Assembly (NCBI GenBank): GCA_003553565.1
Contig: PWER01000126.1
Span: forward strand, 1 to 41,033
Origin: Nitriliruptoria bacterium
Lineage (GTDB): Bacteria > Actinomycetota > Nitriliruptoria > Euzebyales > Egibacteraceae
Length of the DNA: 41,033 nt
Direction: 5' to 3'
In this document: positions 24,504 to 31,881 of the stretch, piece after piece
Position numbering within the stretch: the stretch's first letter is position 1
Layout: each line of letters starts with the position of its first letter
Notes under the pieces: generated by a model
What the model was told of the DNA's origin: nothing
Databases searched by the model: none
What the model saw: the letters and a program-made list of their open reading frames with translations, nothing else
Translations under genes and position numbers: made by a program

Positions 24504-26273
24504 TCACGCGTAGAGCGCGGCGATCTCGTCGGCGAAGGTCTCCGCGATCTGCCCCCGGCGCGGCTTCATCGTGGGGGTCAGCTCGTCGAGGGCGTGGCGG
24601 AAGTCGCGCCCGAGGATGCGGAACTCGCGGATGGACTCGGCCTGGGAGACCGACGCGTTGGCCGCCTCGACCGCCCCGGCGATCTCCGCGCGAACGCGCT
24701 CGTGGCCACGCAGCTCGCGTGCGTCGCCGGTGAGGCCCTCGTCCGCGGCGAAGGCTCGCAGCGCGTCCTCGTCCAGGGTGATCAGCGCGCCGACGAAGGG
24801 CCGGCCGTCGCCGACCACGACGACGTGGGAGACCAAGGGGTGGGCGCGGATCGCCTGCTCGAGGGGCGCCGGGGCGACGTTCTTGCCGCCGGCGGTGACG
24901 ATCAGCTCCTTCTTGCGCCCGGTGATCCACAACGCCCCGTGCGCGTCGAGCTCGCCGAGGTCGCCGGTGTGCAGCCAGCCGCTGTCGTCGAGGACCTCGG
25001 CGGTTGCGGCGGGGTCGCGGTGGTAGCCGCGGAAGACGTTCTCGCCGCGCACCAGCACCTCGCCATCGTCGGCGATCGCGATCTCCACACCCGGCAGGGG
25101 AACGCCGACGCTGCCCGGCCGCAGGTCGTCGGGCCGGTCGAAGGTGCAGGCCGGACCCGTCTCGGTGAGCCCGTAGCCCTGCCCGACGACGATGCCGGCG
25201 GCCGCAAAGAAGTGCGACAACCGCGTCTCGAGCGGCGAGCCTCCCGAGACGACGACCTCGAGGCGTCCGCCGACGGCCTGCCGCAGACGCCGGTAGACGA
25301 GCGCGTCGGCCAGGCGCAGGCGCAGACGCAGCAGCGGCCCGACCTCCTGGGAGGCGCCGGCCTCGACCGCTGCCCGGTCGGCGACGTCGAAGACGATGCG
25401 GCGCCAGCCGGTCGCCTGGGCGCGGGCGCCGTCGTAGAGCTTCTCGAGCACGCGCGGCACGGTGAGCAGGAACGTCGGCTGCAGCTCGGTGAGGTCGTCC
25501 CGCAGCGACTGCACCGAGCGGGCGTAGGCCACCGTCACGCCCTGCTCGAGGCACCCGAACTGCACTAGGCGGGTGAAGACGTGGGCCAGCGGCAGGAACA
25601 GCACGGTCGAGGCCTCGGGGTTGCGGAAGGCTGCCTCGATCGCGACGAGCGACTGCCGGACCGTCCACAGGAGGTTGCGGTGGGTGAGCACGCAGCCCTT
25701 CGACGTGCCGGTCGTGCCGGAGGTGTAGACGATCGAGGCGACGTCGTCGGCGGTGATCGTCGCGCGGCGACGCTCGACCTCCTCGCGGTCGGCGTCGCTG
25801 GCGCCCTCGGCGAGCCGTCCGAGCGCGCCATCGTCGAGGACGAGGACCTCGCCGTCCCAGGCGAGGGGCGCACGGGCCTCGGTGACGCGCCCGGCGAGGT
25901 CGGCGTGCTCGACGAGGACGAGCGCGATGTCGGCATCATCGAGGATGCGGGCGCACCGCCGCGGGGAGTCGGTCTCGTAGATCGGCACGGTCACCGCCCC
26001 GACCGAGAGGATCGCGAGGTCGACGACGGTCCAGTCCAGACGCGTGGAGCTCATGATGCCGACCGTGGCGCCGGGCTCGACGCCGCGGGCGACGAGCCCG
26101 GCGGCGAGCGCGGCGACGCGGTCGGCGAGCTCGCGCCAGGTCACGCTCGCCCAGCGCTGACCGTCGTGATGCACGGCGATCGCGGTGTCCTCGCTGGCCC
26201 GGCGCCAGAGGGTCGAGGTCAGGTGCTCCTCGGTCCCCACGGGCACGGGTTCCTCGCCGCTCACCTGCTGCAT
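24504..26273 (-). CDS. Long-chain acyl-CoA synthetase (AMP-forming, FadD15-like)
   Basis: This 589-residue enzyme activates fatty acids to acyl-AMP and then acyl-CoA at the inner membrane face. Core motifs are present: A3 P-loop IVYTSGTTGTSKGCVLTHRN, GSPLETRLSHFFAAAGIVVG, A5 GYGLTETGPACTFD, A7 TGDLGELDAHGALWITGRKK and the A8 hinge ELIVTAGGKNVAP. The C-terminal LDELTPTMKPRRG lacks the usual K of the conserved A10 context seen in many FadD proteins but matches the long-chain AMP-binding subgroup (AAE15/FAA type). The ATG at 26273 is used. A minus-strand TAGGGT at 26345-26340 may be its -10 box. Confidence 0.93.
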   Translation of the reverse strand: MQQVSGEEPVPVGTEEHLTSTLWRRASEDTAIAVHHDGQRWASVTWRELADRVAALAAGLVARGVEPGATVGIMSSTRLDWTVVDLAILSVGAVTVPIYETDSPRRCARILDDADIALVLVEHADLAGRVTEARAPLAWDGEVLVLDDGALGRLAEGASDADREEVERRRATITADDVASIVYTSGTTGTSKGCVLTHRNLLWTVRQSLVAIEAAFRNPEASTVLFLPLAHVFTRLVQFGCLEQGVTVAYARSVQSLRDDLTELQPTFLLTVPRVLEKLYDGARAQATGWRRIVFDVADRAAVEAGASQEVGPLLRLRLRLADALVYRRLRQAVGGRLEVVVSGGSPLETRLSHFFAAAGIVVGQGYGLTETGPACTFDRPDDLRPGSVGVPLPGVEIAIADDGEVLVRGENVFRGYHRDPAATAEVLDDSGWLHTGDLGELDAHGALWITGRKKELIVTAGGKNVAPAPLEQAIRAHPLVSHVVVVGDGRPFVGALITLDEDALRAFAADEGLTGDARELRGHERVRAEIAGAVEAANASVSQAESIREFRILGRDFRHALDELTPTMKPRRGQIAETFADEIAALYA

Positions 26274-26440
26274 GTCGTGCCCTTGTCCCCTGGGCGCCCC
26301 GCCCAGCCCGGTGGCGCGTCGCGTCCTCTCGAGCCAAGCACCCTAGCGCCGACCGCGCCAAGACCTGCGCGCACAGGGGGGCAGGCCGCCCGTGCGGGCC
26401 GCGGCGCTGCTGGTGACCGTCGCTGGGTAGGCTGGGCACC
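26274..26440. promoter_or_regulatory. Divergent promoter region between fadD-like and PAC2 genes
   Basis: The 167-base gap has TAGGCT on the plus strand (26428-26433) followed by 7 bases and the PAC2 ATG, a leaderless arrangement. It also has TAGGGT on the minus strand (26345-26340), about 67 bases before the acyl-CoA synthetase ATG. No clear -35 boxes or regulator sites were found. Confidence 0.42.
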
Positions 26441-27298
26441 ATGGAACGAGTCCACTGGATCGCCCAGCCCGCCGCGCTTCGCGACCCCGTGCTGATCGTG
26501 GCCCTCGAGGGCTTCGTCGACGCCGGATCGGTCGCCTCGAGCGCGGCGATGTTCCTGCGGCACCGCTGGAAGTCCGAGCCCGTGGCCCGCTTCGACCGGG
26601 ACACGTTCCTGGACTTCCGCGCGCGCCGGCCGAGCGCGGTGATCGACGGCGGCCGCCTGCGGCGCCTCGACTGGCCCGACCTGGAGCTGCTGGCCGCCCA
26701 GGTGCCCGAGGCGTCGCAGGACGTGCTGTTCCTCATCGGGCCCGAGCCCGACATGCGGTGGCATACCTTCGTCGAGGAGGGCGCCGACCTCGCCCAGCGC
26801 CTGGGCGTCACCCACATGATCGGGTTGGGCGCCTACCCGGCGGCAGCGCCGCACACGCGTCCCACCGAGGTCGTGGCCGCTGAGAACGCCGTCGCGGACG
26901 GGCTGGCCCCCGACGTGCCACGGGTCAAGGGCTACACCGGCCCGGTCGGCGCCGACCTGGCCCTCCATCTGGCGTTCGCCGATCGCGGGCTGCCCTCGGT
27001 GGGCCTGTGGGCCGAGGTGCCCCACTACATCGCGCAGAACCCCTACCCGCCGGGGTCGCTGGCGATGGTGCGGCTGCTCGCCGACGTGCTCGGCGTGACC
27101 ATCGACACCACCGAGCTCGAGTCCGCGGCGTCGCTGCACCGCGAGCAGGTCGACGAGGCCGTCGCCGAGTCCGACGAGGCCGCCGAGGTGGTGCAGGCGC
27201 TCGAGGAGCAGGCCGACGCCGAGGACGATGAGGACGAGGACGTCCCCTCCGGCGACGACCTGGCCCAGGAGATCGAGCGCTACCTGCGCGACACCTAG
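26441..27298 (+). CDS. PAC2-family protein (proteasome-assembly-chaperone-like)
   Basis: This 285-residue protein starts with the PAC2 core (PVLIVALEGFVDAGSVASSAAMFL) and contains DVLFLIGPEPDMRWHTFVEE, THMIGLGAYPAAAPHTRPTEV, KGYTGPVGADLALHLAF and VPHYIAQNPYPPGSLAMVRLL, all typical of the actinobacterial PAC2 group. The last 55 residues are a strongly acidic helix (EEQADAEDDEDEDVPSGDD). Eukaryotic PAC2 helps assemble proteasome alpha rings; the bacterial role is not established. It sits near the proteasome activator gene at 29029, so a link to proteolysis is possible but inferred. A probable leaderless promoter precedes the ATG. Confidence 0.9.
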   Translation: MERVHWIAQPAALRDPVLIVALEGFVDAGSVASSAAMFLRHRWKSEPVARFDRDTFLDFRARRPSAVIDGGRLRRLDWPDLELLAAQVPEASQDVLFLIGPEPDMRWHTFVEEGADLAQRLGVTHMIGLGAYPAAAPHTRPTEVVAAENAVADGLAPDVPRVKGYTGPVGADLALHLAFADRGLPSVGLWAEVPHYIAQNPYPPGSLAMVRLLADVLGVTIDTTELESAASLHREQVDEAVAESDEAAEVVQALEEQADAEDDEDEDVPSGDDLAQEIERYLRDT

Positions 27299-27332
27299 CA
27301 GCGCGACACCGACGGGCGGGTGCGTCCTGTCG

Positions 27333-27359
27333 CAGGGCCACCGCGTCACGGTGGCCCTG
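27333..27359. terminator. Bidirectional hairpin terminator after PAC2 and the thioesterase
   Basis: CAGGGCCACCG (27333-27343) and CGGTGGCCCTG (27349-27359) form a perfect 11-pair stem with a 5-base CGTCA loop, followed by TTG. It lies between the stops of convergent genes (27298 and 27374), so it can serve both strands. A long T tract is missing. Confidence 0.8.
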
Positions 27360-27373
27360 TTGCCTCGTTGGTG

Positions 27374-27850
27374 CTAGCCACCGCCGGCGCGGCGCTGGTT
27401 GAACAGCCGCACCGTCCCGTGCGCCACGGGCGCGCCGTGCTCGTCGGTGACCGCGACCTCCCACAGCTGCAGGGTGCGACCGGTGCGCACCGGCTCGGCG
27501 GTGAAGGTCAGCGTCGTGCCGGCTGACACCGCGTGCAGCATCTCGGTGTGGTTGGTGATGCCCATCGCCGCGCCCTCGCCGTCCAGCGCCAGCCAGGCCC
27601 CGATGCTGGCGACCGTCTCGATCACCGAGGCGTACACGCCGCCGTGCACCACGCCGGTGGGCTGGTGGTGGCGCTCGTCGACCCGCAGCCTGGCCACGAC
27701 GCGCCGAGGACCCGCCTCGACGTACTCGGTGCCCAGCAGCGCGTCGAAGGGGCTGTGCAGCCCCTGCAGCGACGCGGTCGCGGCCGCAGCGCCCGCGGGC
27801 TCCTCGTCACCGCGCTGGCGCGTGGCCGGATCGCTGGGCTGCTGGTCCAT
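27374..27850 (-). CDS. PaaI-type hotdog thioesterase
   Basis: This 158-residue hotdog protein probably hydrolyses acyl- or aryl-CoA thioesters. It shows the core HHQPTGVVHGGVYASVIETVAS (the HGG motif with following helix), DGEGAAMGITNHTEMLHAVSAG and the strands TGRTLQLWEVAVTDEHGAPVAHGTVRLF. The first 30 residues are a flexible, Gln/Ala-rich tail. The ATG at 27850 is preceded by GAGGAG; the frame continues to 27892 without a better start. A relation to the acyl-CoA synthetase nearby is possible but not shown. The natural substrate is unknown. Confidence 0.9.
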   Translation of the reverse strand: MDQQPSDPATRQRGDEEPAGAAAATASLQGLHSPFDALLGTEYVEAGPRRVVARLRVDERHHQPTGVVHGGVYASVIETVASIGAWLALDGEGAAMGITNHTEMLHAVSAGTTLTFTAEPVRTGRTLQLWEVAVTDEHGAPVAHGTVRLFNQRRAGGG

Positions 27851-28000
27851 GACCGCTCCTCGCACAGACGATGACCCGACCGCACGGCACACGCCGAGCG
27901 GGACCGCCTCGCGCGTGCCGGTCGGGCGCTGCGGGGCCGTGTGGGCCGCCCGCTGATGCGGGGAAGCCTAGGGGAGGCCCGGCGCGTTGACACCTCCCGG

Positions 28001-28040
28001 GCACCGCCCCGGCAGCCCCGGCACCGCCCCGGCAGCGCCG
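28001..28040. repeat. Tandem duplication of a 20-base GC-rich unit
   Basis: GCACCGCCCCGGCAGCCCCG (28001-28020) is followed directly by a copy differing at one base (28021-28040). It lies in the 262-base gap between divergent genes (27850 and 28113). A TAGGCT on the minus strand (27970-27965) nearby could serve the thioesterase gene. The role is unknown; it may be replication slippage. Confidence 0.6.
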
Positions 28041-28112
28041 GCGGCGCCGCGACCAGCACGACGCAACGCCAGCCACGCCAGCCACGACAGCGACCGCGAG
28101 GAGCACGCCACG

Positions 28113-28967
28113 ATGGCCTCCACCGACACCAGCCGCAGCACCGCCCAGGCAGCGCCGGTCGAGACGACCGCCGAGCGCTTCGACACCGACGTCGTCGAGG
28201 CGAGCCACACCCGGCCGGTCGTGGTGGACTTCTGGGCGCCCTGGTGCGGACCCTGCCACCAGCTCGCTCCGCTGCTGGAGCGCGTCGCAGCCCGCTACGG
28301 CGACCACGTCGACACCGTCAAGCTGAACATCGACGAGGCCCCGCGCATCGCCCAGCGCTTCGGGATCCAGGGGATCCCCGCCCTCAAGGCGTTCCGCGGC
28401 GGGCAGGTCGTCGACGAGCGCACCGGCGTGCCCAGCGAGCAGGCGCTGGCCGACCTGTTCGCCGGCCTGGTGCCAAGCGTCGCCGATCAGCTCACCACCC
28501 AGGCGCAGCAGGCCGGCGACGACGACGAGCGCGAGCGGCTGCTGCGCGAGGCGCTGGCCTCCGAGCCGGGCCACCGCGACGCGATCGTCGCGCTCGCTCG
28601 GCTGCTGTCGCAGCGGGGTGATGCCCAGGAGGCGCTGGGCCTGCTCGATCGGGTCGCGCCCGACGAGGAGGTCGCCCGACTGCGCGCCGAGCTCGACCTC
28701 GCCGGCGCTCGCCGTGACGCGGCCACGCGCGAGGCGTTGATCGACCGCGCAGCCCGCGGTGAGCCCGAGGCGGCACTGGAGCTCGGGCGCGCGCTCGCCG
28801 CCGACGGCGACCACGCCGAGGCGCTCGAGCACCTGCTCACCGCGGTTGCGCACCCCGCCACGCGGGAATCAGCCAGACAGGGGGTGCTGGAGGTGTTCGC
28901 GGTGCTCGGCGACGACCACGAGCTCACGCGCCAGACACGCCCCCGGCTGGCGCGCGCGCTGTTCTGA
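28113..28967 (+). CDS. Thioredoxin-TPR protein (CnoX/YbbN-like chaperedoxin)
   Basis: Residues 18-125 form a thioredoxin fold with the redox motif WCGPC (C45, C48), VDFWAPW ahead of it and cis-Pro in GIQGIPALKAFRGG. Residues 130-284 are helical TPR-like repeats (ERLLREALASEPGHRDAIVALARLL, ALGLLDRVAPDEEVARLRAEL). This layout matches CnoX/YbbN, which holds proteins and protects them from over-oxidation under bleach or heat stress. E. coli CnoX has lost the first Cys of the motif, but here both are kept, so dithiol oxidoreductase activity is likely. The ATG at 28113 has GAGGAG upstream. The proteasome activator gene follows 61 bases later. Confidence 0.9.
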   Translation: MASTDTSRSTAQAAPVETTAERFDTDVVEASHTRPVVVDFWAPWCGPCHQLAPLLERVAARYGDHVDTVKLNIDEAPRIAQRFGIQGIPALKAFRGGQVVDERTGVPSEQALADLFAGLVPSVADQLTTQAQQAGDDDERERLLREALASEPGHRDAIVALARLLSQRGDAQEALGLLDRVAPDEEVARLRAELDLAGARRDAATREALIDRAARGEPEAALELGRALAADGDHAEALEHLLTAVAHPATRESARQGVLEVFAVLGDDHELTRQTRPRLARALF

Positions 28968-29028
28968 CACGCTGACCCGCGCGCGGAGCGGACCGGCCCG
29001 CAAGCCCGATCCGAGCCGAGGAGCTGCG

Positions 29029-29550
29029 ATGAACGACCCGCAGATCGACCAGACGCCCAGCGGCCTGGCCGTGGTGCGCCAGCCCGAGGGCGGGCAGGCG
29101 CCCGCGGAGGACCAGCAGCACGGCGACGCCGAGGAGCAGGCCTCGGTCAGCGAGCCCGGCAAGCTCATGCGCATCGCCATCATGCTGCGCGAGCTCCAGG
29201 AGGAGGTCCGCCGCGCTGACGTCGACGAGGCCGCCCGCGACCGTCTGCGCACCGTCCACGGGCGCGCCGTGGAGGCGCTGCGCAGCGTGCTGTCCGGTGA
29301 GCTGCGCGACGAGCTCGACGAGCTGTCCCCGCCACTGCCGGCTGACAAGACCCCCTCGGAGAGCGAGATCCGGGTGGCCCAGGCCCAGCTCGTGGGATGG
29401 CTCGAGGGCCTGTTCCAGGGCATCCAGGCCGCGATCGTCACCCAGCAGGCGGCGGCGCGCCAGCAGCTGGAGCAGATGCGCCAGCACGGCCTCCCACAGG
29501 GTCAGGCCGGCCAGCAGCGCGGCGACCCGGGTGCCGGGCAATACCTCTGA
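29029..29550 (+). CDS. bpa: Bacterial proteasome activator (ATP-independent)
   Basis: This 173-residue protein matches Bpa/PafE (Rv3780): SVSEPGKLMRIAIMLRELQEEVR, DEAARDRLRTVHGRAVEALRSVL, and the near-identical AQAQLVGWLEGLFQGIQAA core, followed by MRQHGLPQGQ. It ends in the signature GQYL, whose Tyr-Leu inserts into the 20S proteasome alpha ring to open the gate. The ring-forming four-helix region spans about 45-145 and the N-terminus is disordered. Its presence implies a 20S proteasome (prcA, prcB) elsewhere in the genome. The ATG follows GAGGAG. It lies just after the CnoX-like gene on the same strand, suggesting a shared proteostasis unit. Confidence 0.95.
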   Translation: MNDPQIDQTPSGLAVVRQPEGGQAPAEDQQHGDAEEQASVSEPGKLMRIAIMLRELQEEVRRADVDEAARDRLRTVHGRAVEALRSVLSGELRDELDELSPPLPADKTPSESEIRVAQAQLVGWLEGLFQGIQAAIVTQQAAARQQLEQMRQHGLPQGQAGQQRGDPGAGQYL

Positions 29551-29602
29551 GCCGCTCCCGGTCGCGGGGTGACCGCCGGCTCGGCGCGCGCCCCGCCGCG
29601 CC

Positions 29603-29643
29603 CCGCACGGACCACCCGGGTGCGGCCGACCGCCGCGGCGGTC
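29603..29643. terminator. Possible hairpin region between convergent bpa and HAD genes
   Basis: The 91-base gap holds a stem CCGCAC (29603-29608) with GTGCGG (29620-29625) and a perfect 16-base palindrome GACCGCCGCGGCGGTC (29628-29643) that touches the HAD stop. Either could end transcription, but there is no T tract and the palindrome lacks a loop. Confidence 0.3.
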
Positions 29644-30619
29644 AGCGCCCCCCGGCGACCAGGCGGCGCGCCGGGCTGCTCGTCTGGCGTCGATGGCGAT
29701 AGGCCCAGGCCGCGACGCCGGCGGCGCCTAGGGCACCGGCTCCGACCAGCGCCGCCCCGTTGGGGCGCGGCAGCTGCTCCAGGCGCTGTCGCAGCGCCAC
29801 CCGCCGACGGAACTCGCGGATCGTCCAGCCGCGCTCCTCGGCGACCGCGCGCAGCTCGCGGTCGGGGTTGACCGCGACCGGATGGCCCACGGCCTCCAGC
29901 AGCGGTACGTCGGTGATCGAGTCCGAGTACGCGAAGCTCGCCGCGAGGTCGTAGCCGTGGCGGGCAGCCTCGGCCTGGATGGCCTCGGCCTTGTGCTCGC
30001 CGTAGCAGTAGAACTCCAGCGTGCCGTCGTAGCGGCCCTCCTCGTCCACGCCAGCGCGCGTGGCGAGCACCCCGGGAACGCCCAGGTGGTCAGCGAGCGG
30101 CTCGACGACCTCCTCGCCGGCCGAGGACACCAGGTAGAGGGCACGCCCGGCGCGACGGTGGAGCTCGAACAGGTCGAGGGCCTCGGCGTAGACCAGCGGG
30201 TCGATCACCTCCCGCAACGTCTCGCGCACCAGCCGCCGCACCCGCTGCGCCTCCCAGCCGTGCATGACGTCGAGCATCGCGGTGCGTGAGCGCTCCATGC
30301 GGTCGGCGTCGGCGCCGAGCAGCTGGAACACCAGCTGCCCATAGGCGCCGCGCAGCGCCGCGCCGGCGGTCAGCAGCCCCTCGCGACGCAGCGGCCCGCC
30401 GAACGCCAGCGCCGACGACTTGGCGATGACCGTCTTGTCCAAGTCGAAGAACGCGCCGGCAGGTGGCCCGCCGGCACGCGGGGGCATGAGCTCGACATCC
30501 AGCTCGGGATGCATGAACGCGCTGGCGCCAGCGGCGGTCGGGTCGTGCTGCGAGCGCCGCTCGTGGGCTGACGGCTCCTGCGACGGCCCCTCGCGGGGCC
30601 CTGCCGAGGACGCGTGCAC
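29642..30619 (-). CDS. HAD-IB family phosphatase (Rv3661-like)
   Basis: This protein of about 325 residues is a SerB-like HAD phosphohydrolase: motif I FFDLDKTVIAKS with nucleophile D59 and D61, motif II LVSSAGEEVV, and motif III in EHKAEAIQAEA with the acidic ASFAYSDSITDVPLLEAVG. A C-terminal hydrophobic stretch (ALVGAGALGAAGVAAWAY) and basic end suggest membrane attachment. Substrates of this group are uncertain. It is divergent from the Ssd/Tad genes, the same order as Rv3661 and Rv3660c in mycobacteria. The start is uncertain: GTG 30619 follows AGGAAGGGG, while ATG 30637 and ATG 30514 are alternatives. A minus-strand TACGCT at 30670-30665 is a likely -10 box. Confidence 0.88.
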   Translation of the reverse strand: MHASSAGPREGPSQEPSAHERRSQHDPTAAGASAFMHPELDVELMPPRAGGPPAGAFFDLDKTVIAKSSALAFGGPLRREGLLTAGAALRGAYGQLVFQLLGADADRMERSRTAMLDVMHGWEAQRVRRLVRETLREVIDPLVYAEALDLFELHRRAGRALYLVSSAGEEVVEPLADHLGVPGVLATRAGVDEEGRYDGTLEFYCYGEHKAEAIQAEAARHGYDLAASFAYSDSITDVPLLEAVGHPVAVNPDRELRAVAEERGWTIREFRRRVALRQRLEQLPRPNGAALVGAGALGAAGVAAWAYRHRRQTSSPARRLVAGGR

Positions 30620-30702
30620 GGGTCCCCTTCCTGTCATCGGCACGCGAGCGGTGCGTCGCCATCGAGCGTACCGGTTGTCCACAGGCAGGTGGAGCGCCCA
30701 GC

Positions 30703-30730
30703 TTGGCTGCTCGGGCAGCGCCCGTACCGT
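30703..30730 (+). promoter_or_regulatory. Promoter of the ssd-tadA-tadBC operon
   Basis: TTGGCT (30703-30708), a 16-base spacer and TACCGT (30725-30730) give a plausible housekeeping promoter. GGGGAGG and the ATG at 30757 follow. Confidence 0.45.
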
Positions 30731-30756
30731 CGGCCAGGGCGATGCGGGGAGGTGCG

Positions 30757-31881
30757 ATGGGCAGCGGCACGGCCGGCACGACCGTCGGCGTGGCACTGGG
30801 ACCACCGGTGTCCGACGAGGTCACCGCGTTCGTCGAGGCCGAGGCGGGCTGGCGCGTGGTCGGCGCCGAGGGGCCACCGCGCCCGCTGCTGGTCCTCGCC
30901 GACCGGGTCCTGGCGGCAGCCCCCACCGTGGTGATCTGCGACGGCACGCCCGAGCCCGCCCACGAGCGCGAGCTGCTGGCCCAGGGCGCCCTCGACGTGA
31001 TCGGCTGGCCGGCCGACCGGCACCGGCTGCTCCAGGCCCCGGCGCGGGTGCGCGCGGTCGGCGGGGGCCGGCCCGTGCCGACGCTGCACGTGGCCGGGGC
31101 CGGTGGCGGGGTGGGCACCACCACCGTGGCGCTCGCGCTGGCCGGGCTGCTGGCCTGGCCGGGCCTGCGGGTCGTGGCCGTGCTCGGGCCGGGGGCGGTG
31201 CTGGCCGGCGTGCCGACGTGGCAGGGGCCCGGTGCGGCCGAGGTCGCCGCGCTCCCCACGGCCGAGGCCGCCGCCGAGGTCGCCGCCCTGTGCCGGCCCG
31301 CGCCGGGCCTGCACGGCCTCGGGCTGCTCGGCGGGCTGTGGCCGGGCGCTGCGATCCCCGACACCGCCGGCTGGCCGGTCGACGCGGTGGTGATCGACCG
31401 CGGGGTCGCCGCCGCCCCCGCGCCCGCCGCCGCCTTCGACGCGGCGCCCCTGCCGGAGACGGGCAGCCACACCGGCGTCGACGTGGTCGTCGTCGGCGCC
31501 GACGTGCGCTGCCACCTCGCCGCAGCGATGCAGGCCCCGGTGGTGCTGGTCGGCGAGGGGCCGCTGGCACCGCGGCAGGTCGCAGCGCTCCTCGGACGCC
31601 CGCCCGCGGTCACGCTGCCGCGCTCGGCGCGGGTCGCGCGCGCCGGGGCGCTGGGCCGCGTGCCGGCCGCGCTGCCCGGTCGCTGGCTGCGCGAGCTCCG
31701 CCGGGGCCTGCCGCGCCTGCTGTCGCGCTCCACCGACGCGCGGACGGTCGGCACGGGGCCGCTGCTCGGCGGTGACGAGGCGGCGGGCGTGGCCGGCGTC
31801 GCAGGCCACCACGGGTCGAGCGCGTCGGGCGCGTCGGGTGGGTCGGATGCTCGGCAGGATCCGCAGGGGCCGAGGTCATGA
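30757..31881 (+). CDS. Ssd/CpaE-like MinD-type protein of the Tad locus
   Basis: This 374-residue protein resembles mycobacterial Ssd (Rv3660c) and CpaE. Residues 5-95 form a receiver-like alpha/beta domain (VVICDGTPEPAHERELLAQGALDVIGWP). The ParA/MinD-like domain follows, with the P-loop GAGGGVGTTTVALALAGLL at about 111-129. Both the signature Lys of MinD proteins and the Walker A Lys (here Thr) are missing, so ATP hydrolysis is doubtful. VDAVVIDRGVA and DVVVVGADVRCHLAA correspond to later strands. Relatives place Tad machinery or affect septum formation. The C-terminus is Gly/Ser-rich. The ATG at 30757 has GGGGAGG; its TGA overlaps tadA (ATGA). Confidence 0.85.
   Translation: MGSGTAGTTVGVALGPPVSDEVTAFVEAEAGWRVVGAEGPPRPLLVLADRVLAAAPTVVICDGTPEPAHERELLAQGALDVIGWPADRHRLLQAPARVRAVGGGRPVPTLHVAGAGGGVGTTTVALALAGLLAWPGLRVVAVLGPGAVLAGVPTWQGPGAAEVAALPTAEAAAEVAALCRPAPGLHGLGLLGGLWPGAAIPDTAGWPVDAVVIDRGVAAAPAPAAAFDAAPLPETGSHTGVDVVVVGADVRCHLAAAMQAPVVLVGEGPLAPRQVAALLGRPPAVTLPRSARVARAGALGRVPAALPGRWLRELRRGLPRLLSRSTDARTVGTGPLLGGDEAAGVAGVAGHHGSSASGASGGSDARQDPQGPRS

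Noticed and set aside
27333-27359. Attachment site or mobile-element end
   Set aside because: The inverted repeat sits exactly between two convergent gene ends and has no integrase or transposase nearby; a terminator explains it.
27851-28112. Possible small gene in the divergent gap
   Set aside because: Open frames here lack ribosome sites and are made of Pro/Arg/Ala low-complexity sequence from the repeats.
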